DNA of 64,000 nt from Lysobacter avium (GCF_015209745.1 NZ_CP063657.1:930001-994000); one strand, 5' to 3'. Positions 10,988 through 19,946 are shown, counted from the stretch's first letter. Made by a program: numbers and translations. Notes: generated from the letters alone by a model not told the origin.

Positions 10988-12697
10988 ATGCGGGCATTGG
11001 ACGCGATCCAGGGGAAACTGTTGGTCGCCGCCATTGCGGCGTGCGTGTTGCCATGGGCCCCAGCCAATGCGGCGCAGACGCGCGCCGACTCGGCGGATAT
11101 CACGGTGCTGGTGGCCGGTCGCATCCACACCATGGATGCAGCGCGTCCGCGCGCGCAGGCCATGGCATTCGACGGTGAAGGCCGGATCCTCGCCGTGGGC
11201 ACGCGCGAGGCTGTGCAAGCGGAGTTTCCCAACGGCGCTTTGCTGGATGTCGGACCGACCACGGTGGTACCGGGCCTGATCGATGCCCACGGGCACGTGG
11301 CCGGGCTGGGTCTGAACGCGATGCGTGCTGATCTCGCCGGAACCACGAGCAAGGATGAGGCCGTACGGCGATTGCGCGATTTCGCCGCCGATCTGCCGCC
11401 GGGCACCTGGTTGCTTGGACGTGGCTGGGACCAGAATCGGTGGACGGAAAAGCAGTTCCCCTCGGCCCGGGACCTGGACGCGCTGTTCCCTGACCGCCCG
11501 GTCTGGCTGCGCCGGGTGGACGGGCATGCTGCCTGGGCCAACAGCGCGGCGCTGGCCCTGGTCGAGCGTGACCTGAGCGGCGACTGGCAGCCCGACGGCG
11601 GCAGGATCGAGCGCGACGTCCAGGGCCAGCCGACCGGCATCTTCATCGACGAGGCCATGGCGTTGGTCGATGCCCAGGTGCCCGAGCTGGAGGATGAAGT
11701 GGCATCGCGGGCGCTGGCGCTGGGCATGCAAGCGGCTGTCGCGCACGGCTTGACCGGCGTCCACGATGCCGGCGTGTCGCTGTCGACGTTGAAGCATTAC
11801 CAGCAACTGGCCGACCGCGGCGAGATGCCCATTCGGGTATACGCGATGGCCGACGGCGACGGCGAAGCACTCGAAATGCTCTGCCGTGACGGCCTCTACG
11901 CGCACCCGGGCGGCCGCCTGCAGATGCGTGCCGTGAAGGTATTTGCGGACGGCGCACTGGGCAGTCGCGGCGCGGCATTGCTGGCCGATTACAGCGACGA
12001 TCCGGGCAATCGCGGTCTGATGCTGGCATCGGAGCAGCAGTTGGCCAAGGTCACGGCCAAGGCCGAGCGCTGCAATGTGCAGGTCGCTACCCATGCGATC
12101 GGTGATCGCGGCAACCGGGCCGTGCTGGATGCCTACGCCGCAGCCCTCGCCAACAAGGTGGGTTCCGATCACCGCTGGCGGATCGAGCATGCGCAGGTTT
12201 TGGCCGCCACGGACCTGCCGCGCCTGGGGAGGATGGGTGTGGTCGCATCGATGCAGCCGACCCACGCCACCAGCGACATGGCCTGGGCGGGGGACCGACT
12301 GGGCCCGGAAAGGATCCAACATGCCTACGCCTGGCGCGAATTACGCGACAGCGGTGCGCGTCTCGCGCTGGGCTCGGATTTTCCGGTGGAGTCGGTCGAT
12401 CCGCGCCTTGGCCTTTACAGCGCCACCACCCGTGCGGACGCCGACGGCGCGCCCGCAGGCGGCTGGCAGCCCGAGGAGAAGTTGACCGCCTTCGAGGCGC
12501 TGCGTGGATTCACGCTGGATGCGGCGTATGCGGGCTTCGACGAGGACGCGATCGGCAGCCTCGAAGTCGGCAAGCGGGCAGACTTTGTCGTGCTGGCAGA
12601 GGATCCGCTGCAGATCGAGCCGCGGCAGTTGCGCGAGCTGACGGTGCTGGGAACTTACGTTGACGGCGAGGCCGTGTACATCGGCAGGGTCGAGTAA
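10988..12697 (+). CDS. exported amidohydrolase (YtcJ-like, amidohydrolase 3 family)
   Basis: A 569-residue metal-dependent hydrolase with a signal peptide (residues 1-28, cleavage after ANA). The beta-sandwich start ITVLVAGRIHTMD is followed by the barrel with the metal-binding HGH in GLIDAHGHVAG, the ADGALGSRGAALL segment, ATHAIGDRGNR, RIEHAQV and the Asp in ALGSDFPVE. These are the hallmarks of YtcJ-type amidohydrolases, which act on N-substituted or cyclic amides; the substrate here is unknown. AAGGGG lies 6 bases before the ATG at 10988. It is divergent from ybeZ (88-base gap) and is the first gene of the block between ybeZ and miaB. Confidence 0.9.
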   Translation: MRALDAIQGKLLVAAIAACVLPWAPANAAQTRADSADITVLVAGRIHTMDAARPRAQAMAFDGEGRILAVGTREAVQAEFPNGALLDVGPTTVVPGLIDAHGHVAGLGLNAMRADLAGTTSKDEAVRRLRDFAADLPPGTWLLGRGWDQNRWTEKQFPSARDLDALFPDRPVWLRRVDGHAAWANSAALALVERDLSGDWQPDGGRIERDVQGQPTGIFIDEAMALVDAQVPELEDEVASRALALGMQAAVAHGLTGVHDAGVSLSTLKHYQQLADRGEMPIRVYAMADGDGEALEMLCRDGLYAHPGGRLQMRAVKVFADGALGSRGAALLADYSDDPGNRGLMLASEQQLAKVTAKAERCNVQVATHAIGDRGNRAVLDAYAAALANKVGSDHRWRIEHAQVLAATDLPRLGRMGVVASMQPTHATSDMAWAGDRLGPERIQHAYAWRELRDSGARLALGSDFPVESVDPRLGLYSATTRADADGAPAGGWQPEEKLTAFEALRGFTLDAAYAGFDEDAIGSLEVGKRADFVVLAEDPLQIEPRQLRELTVLGTYVDGEAVYIGRVE

Positions 12698-12732
12698 ACC
12701 GCATCGTAGTACCGGCGCTCGGCGCTCGGCGG

Positions 12733-13515
12733 TTACCTAATCGGTGGCGAGGTCGGTGTGGGGCTGGCGCCGATCTGCAGGCTTGAAAGCCAGCCGGCGA
12801 CGGCCTGGATCGCGTCATCATCCAGCGTTTCGGCCACGCCTGTCATGACGAAGCCCGACGTCGAGTCGTCCATGTCTCCATCCCGATAGCCGGCCAGTTT
12901 GGTCTGCAGATAGCCGTAATGCTGGCCACGCAGGGCAGGGTAGGCGGCGTAGGGAGCCTGGCCGCCCGGCAGAATACGGTGCGCTGCGGCGGGACCTCGG
13001 GCATCGGCGCCATGACACCCCTGGCAGGCGGGAATGCCGCGGGCAGGATCGCCGGCCAGATACAGTTGCTTGCCTTTGTGCAGCAGCGCCGGAGTCAGGT
13101 CGCCAGCGGGCTCCTCGTCTCCGGCAGGTACTGCGGATGGGACAGGAAGCGATGCGTAGTACACGGACAGATCGCGCATGTCCTGTTCCGACAGGTCGGC
13201 GACCAGCGGCGTCATCGGCGACGGGTTCACGCCGCGCTTGTAGCGGATCAGCTGCCAGTACATGTAGTCGGCTGAAAGACCGGCCAGATTCGGAAATTCG
13301 GTAACCACGGCGATGCCATCGGGCCCATGGCAATTGGCACAGATCTGGGTTTTTTCCCTGCCTGCTGCCGCGTCGCCGCTGATGAGCTCCACCCGACGCA
13401 GATCGAGAAAAGGCAACTCCGGTGAATCGGTGTTGCCATCGTCCCCGCTCTGCGCCGGCAGAAGCGGTGTGTACAAAAGTGCCGCCACAGCGAGGATTAT
13501 CCCGCGCATCTTCAT
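12733..13515 (-). CDS. diheme c-type cytochrome (cytochrome c4-like)
   Basis: A 260-residue periplasmic cytochrome with a signal peptide (cleavage near LLPAQ). Two mono-haem domains are visible: CANCHG at about residue 58 and CQGCHG at about residue 163, each followed by a candidate axial Met (PSPMTPLV and GFVMTGVAE). The two-domain layout and the FPNLAGLSADYMYWQL segment resemble cytochrome c4. Its ATG overlaps the TGA of the upstream porin gene by 4 bases, so the two are translationally coupled. That places it as the soluble electron carrier of the decaheme-porin module, in the place where an outer-surface multihaem cytochrome is often found in metal-reducing operons. Confidence 0.9.
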   Translation of the reverse strand: MKMRGIILAVAALLYTPLLPAQSGDDGNTDSPELPFLDLRRVELISGDAAAGREKTQICANCHGPDGIAVVTEFPNLAGLSADYMYWQLIRYKRGVNPSPMTPLVADLSEQDMRDLSVYYASLPVPSAVPAGDEEPAGDLTPALLHKGKQLYLAGDPARGIPACQGCHGADARGPAAAHRILPGGQAPYAAYPALRGQHYGYLQTKLAGYRDGDMDDSTSGFVMTGVAETLDDDAIQAVAGWLSSLQIGASPTPTSPPIR

Positions 13516-16043
13516 AGCCGCACCTCCACCATCGCCCCGAACATGTTGACGCCATAATCCATCGGCCCACCGTCGGTGTAGACGCGGTGGTCGTAGACGC
13601 GGGTCTGGTCGAAGCCCAGGTAGTGCCAGTCCGACAGCCGGGCGCGCTCATAGGTATTGAACAGGCGCAGTCCGACGCGCTGGTTGATCGGAATCGACAG
13701 CGACAGGCTCAGCGCATTGGAGCGATAGATCATCGGCGGGTAGGCACCCGTCGCGCTCGCGACGAGTTGCGGATAGGCAAGCGCGTCTGCGGAGGCGAAG
13801 TCATAACGGGTCATGCCGCGCGTGTAGGTCCAGTTCCATGACGCATCAAGTCGCGCCCGGCCGATCGATTGGGACCAGTTGGCACCGGCATAGTGGTTGC
13901 GCTGCTTGTCGTTGGTGCTCCAGCGGCCGCTGTCTGGATAGGTCGGGCCGCCGAGGTTTGGATCGGCCGTGATGGCCACGTCGTTGGCGTTGGCAAAGCC
14001 CAGTTCCGATTCGTCATAGCCGTACCATGCGCCGGCCACCTTTCCCGCGGCCGGTTGCCATTCCCACTGCACGCTGGTTCCGAGGGTGTCGAGTTTTTGC
14101 CGTCCAACGCGCGCGTCGTAGTCGTTCCAGTTGCCACGGATGGTGCCGCTGAGAGTCATCTGCCGCGGCAGGGCTGCGGTCGCCATTACGCTGAGTTTGT
14201 GCTGCTCGCGCTCACCCACGTCGTACTTGCGAAGATGCGCGATGGTATGTGCGGCGTTGCCGCCCGGCGGCGTGACATAGCCGGGCAGGTCCATTGAAAA
14301 CGTGAATTCGTAAGGGTTGTACTGGTAATCGTTACCGGAGCGATCGAGGAATGAATAATTCGCGCGGACGTTGAGCCAGTCGATCGCGCGATTGGTCCAG
14401 CTGAGGTCGAGCACGTTGTCGCGCGTGGTCGCGAACTCGCGATGGGTGCGTTCGGTCCGGGTAAACGTGAAACCCGCGCCGAGGGTGTTCTTGCTGTTCG
14501 GACGCCAGGTGAGGGCCGTAGCCGCCTCCCAGATTTCCTTGTCCAGCGGAAGGTTGCGCACCCGGGTCGGGACCGATGCATTCGGCCCGGGGCCCCAGAC
14601 GCCCATTTCGCCCGGCACCACGCTGCCCTGGGCACCATTCTCGGCGATGTAGCCGTACTGGCCGGTCAGCGGGTTATATGCCCAGTAGGTTCCCGAATAA
14701 TCCTGGCGGTGGAACTTCGCGGTGTTCTGCCAGCTCAGGTTGTTGCCCGGCTGGAGCACCCAGCGCAGATCCAGCCTCTGCGTATTGAACGCCAGATCGG
14801 CCTTCTGTTGCGACAGCGATGCCGTGGTGTTCCAGTCGGCGCAGTCGTAGAGAAAGCCCGGAATCGGGATGCCGATCTGGCCCTGGCAGTTGGTGGGCGG
14901 CAGGAGACGGTCGGACTGCCGCGACGTGCCGAATGCGGCCTTCACCGAGAAATCGCCCTGCCACCGTGTCCGCCTGCTCAGGGTCGCGGAGACGTGGTGG
15001 TAATCGTTGTCGGGCTCATAGGAAAACTGCCCGAGCGGGATCTGCGGGGTAACCACTCCGGGGACGACCGCCCACGTGCTGAGGGGAATCTCGTAGTCGA
15101 AGCCGGTATAGGCGTTGCGGAAGAAGGATCCCGAATAGCTGAACTGCATCCGCCAGTCCTTGCCGACAAAACGCAGTCCGGCGTTCACGTTGACCGTGCT
15201 GTCGTCGACCGGTCGCGGAATCTCGTAGATGCCGCCGTTGTCGGGGAACGGGAAGTTGAAGAAGAACGGCCCGCCGAACGGGCGCGCTCCTTCGCGCGAT
15301 TCATGGCTGGCATTGAAAGTCGCGACCCACTGACGGGTCAGCAGGTACTCGATCCCGAGTCCCTGTTTGTCGCGCACCACTTTGAGCGTCTCCAGCGGTT
15401 GGGCGGCTGACACCTGGCTGACCTGGGCGGAGGTGCTGCCATTGACCGTGAGTCCGTCCTTCAAGGTCAGATGCCTGCTGCCGACGCCGTCCCAGATTGA
15501 TCGCGCGTTGCCGCTAAGCACGTTTGGCTGGGAGCGAACGAACGCCTGCACCCTGAATTTCCCGGCCTGGCCGAATACGCCGCGGTAGTACTGGCTGTCC
15601 GCGCCGATCCGGTTGGCCCGGAATTCCGCATAGCGTCCCTGATCGCGGCGCACCCAACGAAAGTCGGCGGCGAGGACGAAGCCGTCCTCCCAACTGCTGA
15701 ATCGTCGCCACTGGGCGTTGGTCTCGTCGCCGTTGAGGTGCAGGTAGCCAAGCGAGAAGATCCCGCCCCCGTGCCAGATATTTTCCGACCCGGTGTCAAG
15801 TCCGTAGGGTGCCGGGACGCATCCATACGAATGGCCGGTGGGCGTACGCTTCGCATCGCCAGCCAGCCACGTCATTCCTGCGCGGTCACATTGCCTCGCC
15901 CACAGGCCTGCCGGATCCAGCTCGCTCCCGAACTGCAGGTCGATGCCGGTCCCACTGCTCTGCGCGTGCGCGGCAGGCGGAGCACCCAGCCACAGTGCAA
16001 GTCCGGCCAATGCCAGCAGCAGTGCTCTTGGATGTCCGTGCAT
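13512..16043 (-). CDS. MtrB/PioB family outer-membrane beta-barrel of a decaheme conduit
   Basis: An 843-residue outer-membrane protein with a signal peptide (residues 1-27, AHA-Q) and a long run of amphipathic, aromatic-rich strands ending in the hydrophobic C-terminus MVEVRL, as in beta-barrels. Length and motif style (GYLHLNGDETNAQWRRF, SLSLSIPINQRVGLRLF) fit the MtrB/PioB family, whose barrel holds a periplasmic decaheme cytochrome and carries electrons across the outer membrane. The canonical MtrB N-terminal CXXC is not seen; only two separated cysteines lie near the mature N-terminus. It follows the decaheme gene by 14 bases and overlaps the diheme cytochrome gene by 4. The family call rests partly on that partner gene. 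Confidence 0.85.
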   Translation of the reverse strand: MHGHPRALLLALAGLALWLGAPPAAHAQSSGTGIDLQFGSELDPAGLWARQCDRAGMTWLAGDAKRTPTGHSYGCVPAPYGLDTGSENIWHGGGIFSLGYLHLNGDETNAQWRRFSSWEDGFVLAADFRWVRRDQGRYAEFRANRIGADSQYYRGVFGQAGKFRVQAFVRSQPNVLSGNARSIWDGVGSRHLTLKDGLTVNGSTSAQVSQVSAAQPLETLKVVRDKQGLGIEYLLTRQWVATFNASHESREGARPFGGPFFFNFPFPDNGGIYEIPRPVDDSTVNVNAGLRFVGKDWRMQFSYSGSFFRNAYTGFDYEIPLSTWAVVPGVVTPQIPLGQFSYEPDNDYHHVSATLSRRTRWQGDFSVKAAFGTSRQSDRLLPPTNCQGQIGIPIPGFLYDCADWNTTASLSQQKADLAFNTQRLDLRWVLQPGNNLSWQNTAKFHRQDYSGTYWAYNPLTGQYGYIAENGAQGSVVPGEMGVWGPGPNASVPTRVRNLPLDKEIWEAATALTWRPNSKNTLGAGFTFTRTERTHREFATTRDNVLDLSWTNRAIDWLNVRANYSFLDRSGNDYQYNPYEFTFSMDLPGYVTPPGGNAAHTIAHLRKYDVGEREQHKLSVMATAALPRQMTLSGTIRGNWNDYDARVGRQKLDTLGTSVQWEWQPAAGKVAGAWYGYDESELGFANANDVAITADPNLGGPTYPDSGRWSTNDKQRNHYAGANWSQSIGRARLDASWNWTYTRGMTRYDFASADALAYPQLVASATGAYPPMIYRSNALSLSLSIPINQRVGLRLFNTYERARLSDWHYLGFDQTRVYDHRVYTDGGPMDYGVNMFGAMVEVRL

Positions 16044-16057
16044 GGCGCGGCCCTCCC

Positions 16058-17110
16058 TTACTTGTGGAGTCGTGGTCCGGATGGATTGTTGGAACCGTGG
16101 ATCTGCGCGTGACAGGAAAGGCAGCCGCGGCCCATCAGACGCTCGTCAGGTGCGGCGCCGGTCCCCAGCGACTGCGCGGTGAGCAGATCGTTGGGATGCC
16201 GCACGTGCGAGTGGCACTGCTGGCACAGCATGGGCACCGGCGCGACCAGCAGCGCGTGCTGGTTGGAGCCGTGAGGTGTATGGCAGTTCAGGCAGTTGTC
16301 GCGTACGGGCGCGTGCTCGAACAGGAACGGGCCACGTTTTTCCGCGTGGCACTGGTAACAGGTCTCGTTGACCGTGTCGGTCTTGATAAGCGCGTTGTTG
16401 AATCCGCCGTGCGGGTTATGGCAATCCACGCAGGCCATCTGCCCTTCAGGCAATGGCATGTGGGACCGGCGGTTGAACTGCTGGCGGATATCGGTGTGGC
16501 AGGTGGCGCATGTCTCGTTGATCGAGGGCTTGGCCATCAGGCCTTCCGCCGACAGCCGGGCCATCGGATTGTGGCAGTCACTGCAAGACAGCTCGTTGCG
16601 CTGGTGCACTGAGCCGGTCCACTGGTCACGCGGGCCGCCGGAATGGCACCCCAGGCAAGTGGCGGTCTGGGTCTCGATGGGGCTGCCGCCTTCATGGCTG
16701 AAGGCGATGATCAGGCCCTTGGCGGTGGGATCCTGCGCATGCCTGGAGCCCGGGCCATGGCAGGTCTCGCAAGTGGGGGTCTGGGGATCGGCAGCCTCGG
16801 CGACCTGCATGCCCAGCGCGTGGGTTGTGTGGGCGAAATTCTGTGCTTCGCGGGAGTGGCAGGCGGTGCACGTGGCCGCTCCGATCGGCGTCGCATCCAT
16901 GGCCAGCGGGTTGTTGGCAACCCTCGCACCGGCGAAGCCCGGTGGAACATCGAAGCCGTGGGCCGCGACCGGACCGTCGCTGCCAAAGTGCGTGGAAGGG
17001 AGTCGATGCGGGTTCTCGGCGCTCACACTTTGGGCCGCGACGGGAGCCCGCCAGCCGGCCATGACGAGTGCAGCGATCGCTACTGCCACGAGGGTCAGGA
17101 ACATGCGCAT
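16058..17110 (-). CDS. DmsE/MtrA-type decaheme c-type cytochrome
   Basis: A 350-residue periplasmic cytochrome with a signal peptide (residues 1-27, VAAQ) and exactly ten CXXCH haem sites: CTACH, CETCH, CLGCH, CSDCH, CATCH, CVDCH, CYQCH, CLNCH, CQQCH and CLSCH. Size and haem count match the DmsE/MtrA/PioA group, which sits inside an MtrB-type barrel and passes electrons between periplasm and cell surface. The porin gene follows directly. There is a good promoter upstream (17178-17206) and a palindromic site near the expected transcript start. No MtrC/OmcA-like surface cytochrome is present, so the closest known layouts are MtoAB or PioAB (Fe(II) oxidation) or a DmsE-type reductase. Confidence 0.95.
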   Translation of the reverse strand: MRMFLTLVAVAIAALVMAGWRAPVAAQSVSAENPHRLPSTHFGSDGPVAAHGFDVPPGFAGARVANNPLAMDATPIGAATCTACHSREAQNFAHTTHALGMQVAEAADPQTPTCETCHGPGSRHAQDPTAKGLIIAFSHEGGSPIETQTATCLGCHSGGPRDQWTGSVHQRNELSCSDCHNPMARLSAEGLMAKPSINETCATCHTDIRQQFNRRSHMPLPEGQMACVDCHNPHGGFNNALIKTDTVNETCYQCHAEKRGPFLFEHAPVRDNCLNCHTPHGSNQHALLVAPVPMLCQQCHSHVRHPNDLLTAQSLGTGAAPDERLMGRGCLSCHAQIHGSNNPSGPRLHK

Positions 17111-17156
17111 CGAATTCCACCTTTACTGGCGCGCCGCATCGCGGCGGTTGGCTCGC

Positions 17157-17170
17157 GTAATCAGAATTAC
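17157..17170. promoter_or_regulatory. candidate operator upstream of the decaheme operon
   Basis: GTAAT-CAGA-ATTAC is a perfect 5-4-5 inverted repeat located 47-60 bases before the decaheme start codon and just downstream of the predicted -10. The surrounding GCTCGCGTAA and AATTACA also match the site before azurin at 18487-18500. Binding by the TetR protein encoded in between, or by an FNR/CRP-type regulator, is inference. Confidence 0.6.
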
Positions 17171-17177
17171 AGCCTAA

Positions 17178-17206
17178 CCATAAAGGCAACATTCAGCTTT
17201 CGTCAA
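17178..17206 (-). promoter_or_regulatory. sigma70-type promoter for the decaheme-porin-cytochrome operon
   Basis: On the minus strand TTGACG (17206-17201) and TTATGG (17183-17178) are separated by 17 bases, close to the sigma70 consensus. The expected transcript start falls in the inverted repeat at 17157-17170. Confidence 0.6.
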
Positions 17207-17234
17207 TCGCAAAAACTGCCCTGCGGGCCAAGGC

Positions 17235-17918
17235 TCAGCGGGGCAGGGCGCCATAGAGAAAGGTATCAACGCCTGCGAGGGCCGCTTTTACCGCCTCGCC
17301 GATATCGGGCGTCCCCAGGTGTCCGCTGGACATCCGCAGCACCAGATCGCCGGTCATCAGCATTCCCAACTGCTGTGCCGCGACATCCGCTCCTTGCGGA
17401 AGGACCAGGGCCCCGGTGTCCCTGTGGTGGCGCAGATAACCCGCCAGCAGCTGGTTGTTGGGAACCACGGCGTGGTCGAAATACCAGTCGCGCAGCGCCG
17501 GAAACGCCGGGCCCTCGCCAACGATCAACCGATGGAGCACTTGCGATTCGGGCGACAGCATCGCCTCCACGAAGTGCTTCGCCAAGCGATGCAAGCCTTC
17601 GTCGGCCGGCAGCGTGGTCAGGCAGACGTCGTGGAAGACGAGGGTGAAGCGATCGGCCTGGCGCTCGATGATGGCGTGTGCGAGGCCTTCCTTGTTGCCG
17701 AAGGCAGCGTAGAGGGTCGACAGCGAGCCTCCTGCGAGGCTGACGATGTCGCTCAGGCGCGCCTGGCGGTAGCCCTTCTCCAGGAATATCCGGGTCGCAG
17801 CCTCGACGAAGCGGTCCACCCGCTGCTCGCCGCGTTTGCGCAGCCCGGCGCTCGCCCGCGAAAGCGACGCCGGCGGCGGAGCGCTGCGGCCTGTTGGAGG
17901 CACGACTGGAGAGTTCAT
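17235..17918 (-). CDS. TetR/AcrR family transcriptional regulator
   Basis: A 227-residue regulator with an N-terminal TetR helix-turn-helix (residues about 27-75, AATRIFLEKGYRQARLSDIV and GGSLSTLYAAFGNKEGLAHA) and a C-terminal ligand-binding domain of the AefR-like kind. It has a proline-rich N-terminal extension. It lies between azurin and the decaheme gene in the same direction. The 124-base gap after it contains the decaheme promoter, so it may be the local regulator, though TetR genes often control neighbours transcribed divergently rather than downstream. No ligand can be inferred. Confidence 0.9.
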   Translation of the reverse strand: MNSPVVPPTGRSAPPPASLSRASAGLRKRGEQRVDRFVEAATRIFLEKGYRQARLSDIVSLAGGSLSTLYAAFGNKEGLAHAIIERQADRFTLVFHDVCLTTLPADEGLHRLAKHFVEAMLSPESQVLHRLIVGEGPAFPALRDWYFDHAVVPNNQLLAGYLRHHRDTGALVLPQGADVAAQQLGMLMTGDLVLRMSSGHLGTPDIGEAVKAALAGVDTFLYGALPR

Positions 17919-17987
17919 GTTGGCTGGCCGGTCATCTCGACTGGCCGCCGGGGCATCGACAAATCGGGTCTGGTCACGGGAAACCGC

Positions 17988-18434
17988 TTACGGGGTGAGT
18001 TTGATCGCACCCTTCATCATCGCCGAATGCCCCGGGAAGCTGCAGAAGAACGAGTAAGGCGCATCCGCCAGCTTCGCAGGGTCAAAGCTCACGGACGTGG
18101 TCTCGCCGCCTCCGATCAGCTTGGAATGCGCGATCACGCGGGAGTCGCCAGCCTTGACGTAATCGGCATCGATTCCTGCTTTCATGCCATCGGCGTCGAT
18201 TCCCTTCATGTCGGCCGGTTTGGCAATCACCACGTTATGCCCCATCACGTTCCTGGGCAGCTTGCCGGTGTGTTTGAGATTGATGGTGAATGACTTGCAG
18301 GACTTGCTGACGTCAATCTCGGAGAGGTTGTATTTCATCGCGTCGGTGCCTTCCAGATCCACCGAACAGGTGGCGGCCCATGCCGAGGGCGCGGCCAGCG
18401 ACAAAACCATTGCGAGGGCGAGGGGACGGATCAT
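17988..18434 (-). CDS. azu: azurin (type 1 blue copper protein)
   Basis: A 148-residue periplasmic cupredoxin with a signal peptide (residues 1-20, AWA-A). The type 1 copper ligands are visible: His in MGHNVV and the Cys-His-Met set in [14 protein letters not shown], and the two cysteines near the mature N-terminus (ATCSVDL and SKSCKSF) form the usual disulfide. Azurin shuttles electrons between cytochromes and terminal enzymes. Here it lies next to the decaheme module and shares the upstream motif at 18487-18500 with it, which suggests it is the copper-based carrier of that chain. Confidence 0.96.
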   Translation of the reverse strand: MIRPLALAMVLSLAAPSAWAATCSVDLEGTDAMKYNLSEIDVSKSCKSFTINLKHTGKLPRNVMGHNVVIAKPADMKGIDADGMKAGIDADYVKAGDSRVIAHSKLIGGGETTSVSFDPAKLADAPYSFFCSFPGHSAMMKGAIKLTP

Positions 18435-18486
18435 GACGGTTTCCTTTCACGTCGAGATGGCGGGAGTGCCACCTCGGGCAGCTAGC

Positions 18487-18500
18487 GTAACGCCAATTAC
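18487..18500. promoter_or_regulatory. candidate operator upstream of azurin
   Basis: GTAAC-GCCA-ATTAC lies 53-66 bases before the azurin start codon. The 21 bases 18481-18501 match 17151-17171 before the decaheme gene at 16 positions, and four of the five differences fall in the N4 spacer. A shared regulator for azurin and the decaheme operon is the simplest reading. Confidence 0.6.
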
Positions 18501-18548
18501 ATTGCTGTCGGATGAAGCCGGGCTGCGGGACCGTCTGGCTTCAGCGCC

Positions 18549-19946
18549 TCAGATCTCCGCCACCCTTCCGCGCAGCGAGTTGGCCATCACTTCGGTCACC
18601 ACGATGTCGACGAACTGGCCGATCATCGCCGGATCGCCGGCGAAGTTGACCGAACGCATGTTCTCGGTCTTGCCGGTCAGCTCGTTGGCATCGCGGCGCG
18701 AGCGTCCTTCCACCAGCACCCGCTGGGTGCTGCCGAGCATCGATTCGCTGATCCGTCGCGCGTTGTCGTTGATCGCCGCCTGCAGGCGGGCCAGCCGCGC
18801 ATGCTTTTCGGCGTCGGTCGTGGTGTCCTCCAGGTCCGCCGCCGGCGTCCCGGGACGGCGCGAGTAGACAAACGAGTAGGACTGGTCGAACCCGACGTCC
18901 TCGATCAGCTTCATCGTCTTCTCGAAGTCGGCCTCGGTCTCGCCGGGAAAGCCGACGATGAAGTCCGAGGAGATCGAGATGTCCGGTCGCACCGCGCGCA
19001 GCTTGCGGATCTTCTGCTTGAACTCGAGTGTGGTGTAGCCGCGCTTCATCGCCGCCAGGACGCGGTCGCTGCCGGCCTGAACCGGCAGGTGCAGGTAGTT
19101 GGCCAGCTCCGGGACGTCGCGGTAGGCCTCCACCAGCGAGTCGGAAAACTCCAGCGGGTGCGAGGTGGTGAAGCGGATCCGCTCGACGCCGTCCATCTGG
19201 GCGATCGTCCGCACCAGCAGGCCGAGGTCGGCGATCTCCGCCTGGCCGTCCTCGCCGATGATCGCGCCGGCATAGGCATTCACGTTCTGGCCCAGCAGGT
19301 GGATCTCGCGCACGCCTTGCGCCGCGAGCTGGGCGACTTCCACCAGCACGTCCTCAAACGGCCGGCTGACCTCTTCGCCACGGGTGTAGGGCACGACGCA
19401 GAAGCTGCAGTACTTGCTGCAGCCTTCCATGATCGACACGTACGCCGACGGCCCTTCAGCCCGCGGCTCGGGCAACCGGTCGAACTTCTCGATCTCCGGA
19501 AAGCTGATGTCGACCTGGGGCAGGCCGGACTCGCGCCGGTCGCGGATCAGCTCGGGCAGGCGATGCAGGGTCTGTGGCCCGAACACCAGGTCCACGTAGG
19601 GCGCGCGTTTCACTATCGCCTCGCCTTCCTGGCTGGCCACGCACCCGCCCACGCCGATCAACACCGCCTTGCCATCCTTCTTCAGCGACTTCCAGCGCCC
19701 CAGTCGGCTGAACACCTTGTCCTGCGCCTTCTCGCGGATCGAGCAGGTGTTGATCAGGATCACGTCCGCGTCGGCCGCGTTGGCGGTCAGCTCCAGCCCG
19801 TCGGACGCGGCGAGGACGTCGGCCATCTTCGCCGAGTCGTACTCGTTCATCTGGCAACCGTGCGTCTCGATGAACAATTTGCCGCGCGGCGCAGTGGACG
19901 CAACGGGTTCTTCGGTGATCGGGCTTGAGGTCGTGGAATCGGTCAT
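18549..19946 (-). CDS. miaB: tRNA-2-methylthio-N6-dimethylallyladenosine synthase MiaB
   Basis: A 465-residue radical-SAM methylthiotransferase that adds the 2-methylthio group to i6A37 in tRNAs reading UNN codons. The N-terminal UPF0004 domain begins [16 protein letters not shown] and holds the auxiliary cluster cysteines (C in [29 protein letters not shown]). The radical-SAM CX3CX2C is in [17 protein letters not shown] at about residues 175-190, and a C-terminal TRAM domain ends the protein. In relatives miaB commonly lies next to ybeZ-ybeY; here 7.6 kb of other genes separate them. Confidence 0.97.
   Translation of the reverse strand: MTDSTTSSPITEEPVASTAPRGKLFIETHGCQMNEYDSAKMADVLAASDGLELTANAADADVILINTCSIREKAQDKVFSRLGRWKSLKKDGKAVLIGVGGCVASQEGEAIVKRAPYVDLVFGPQTLHRLPELIRDRRESGLPQVDISFPEIEKFDRLPEPRAEGPSAYVSIMEGCSKYCSFCVVPYTRGEEVSRPFEDVLVEVAQLAAQGVREIHLLGQNVNAYAGAIIGEDGQAEIADLGLLVRTIAQMDGVERIRFTTSHPLEFSDSLVEAYRDVPELANYLHLPVQAGSDRVLAAMKRGYTTLEFKQKIRKLRAVRPDISISSDFIVGFPGETEADFEKTMKLIEDVGFDQSYSFVYSRRPGTPAADLEDTTTDAEKHARLARLQAAINDNARRISESMLGSTQRVLVEGRSRRDANELTGKTENMRSVNFAGDPAMIGQFVDIVVTEVMANSLRGRVAEI

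Noticed and set aside
10900..11727. Upstream extension of ybeZ to 604 codons
   Set aside because: It overlaps the amidohydrolase gene on the other strand, has Ser/Arg/Pro-rich sequence, and the normal YbeZ start is found at 10899.
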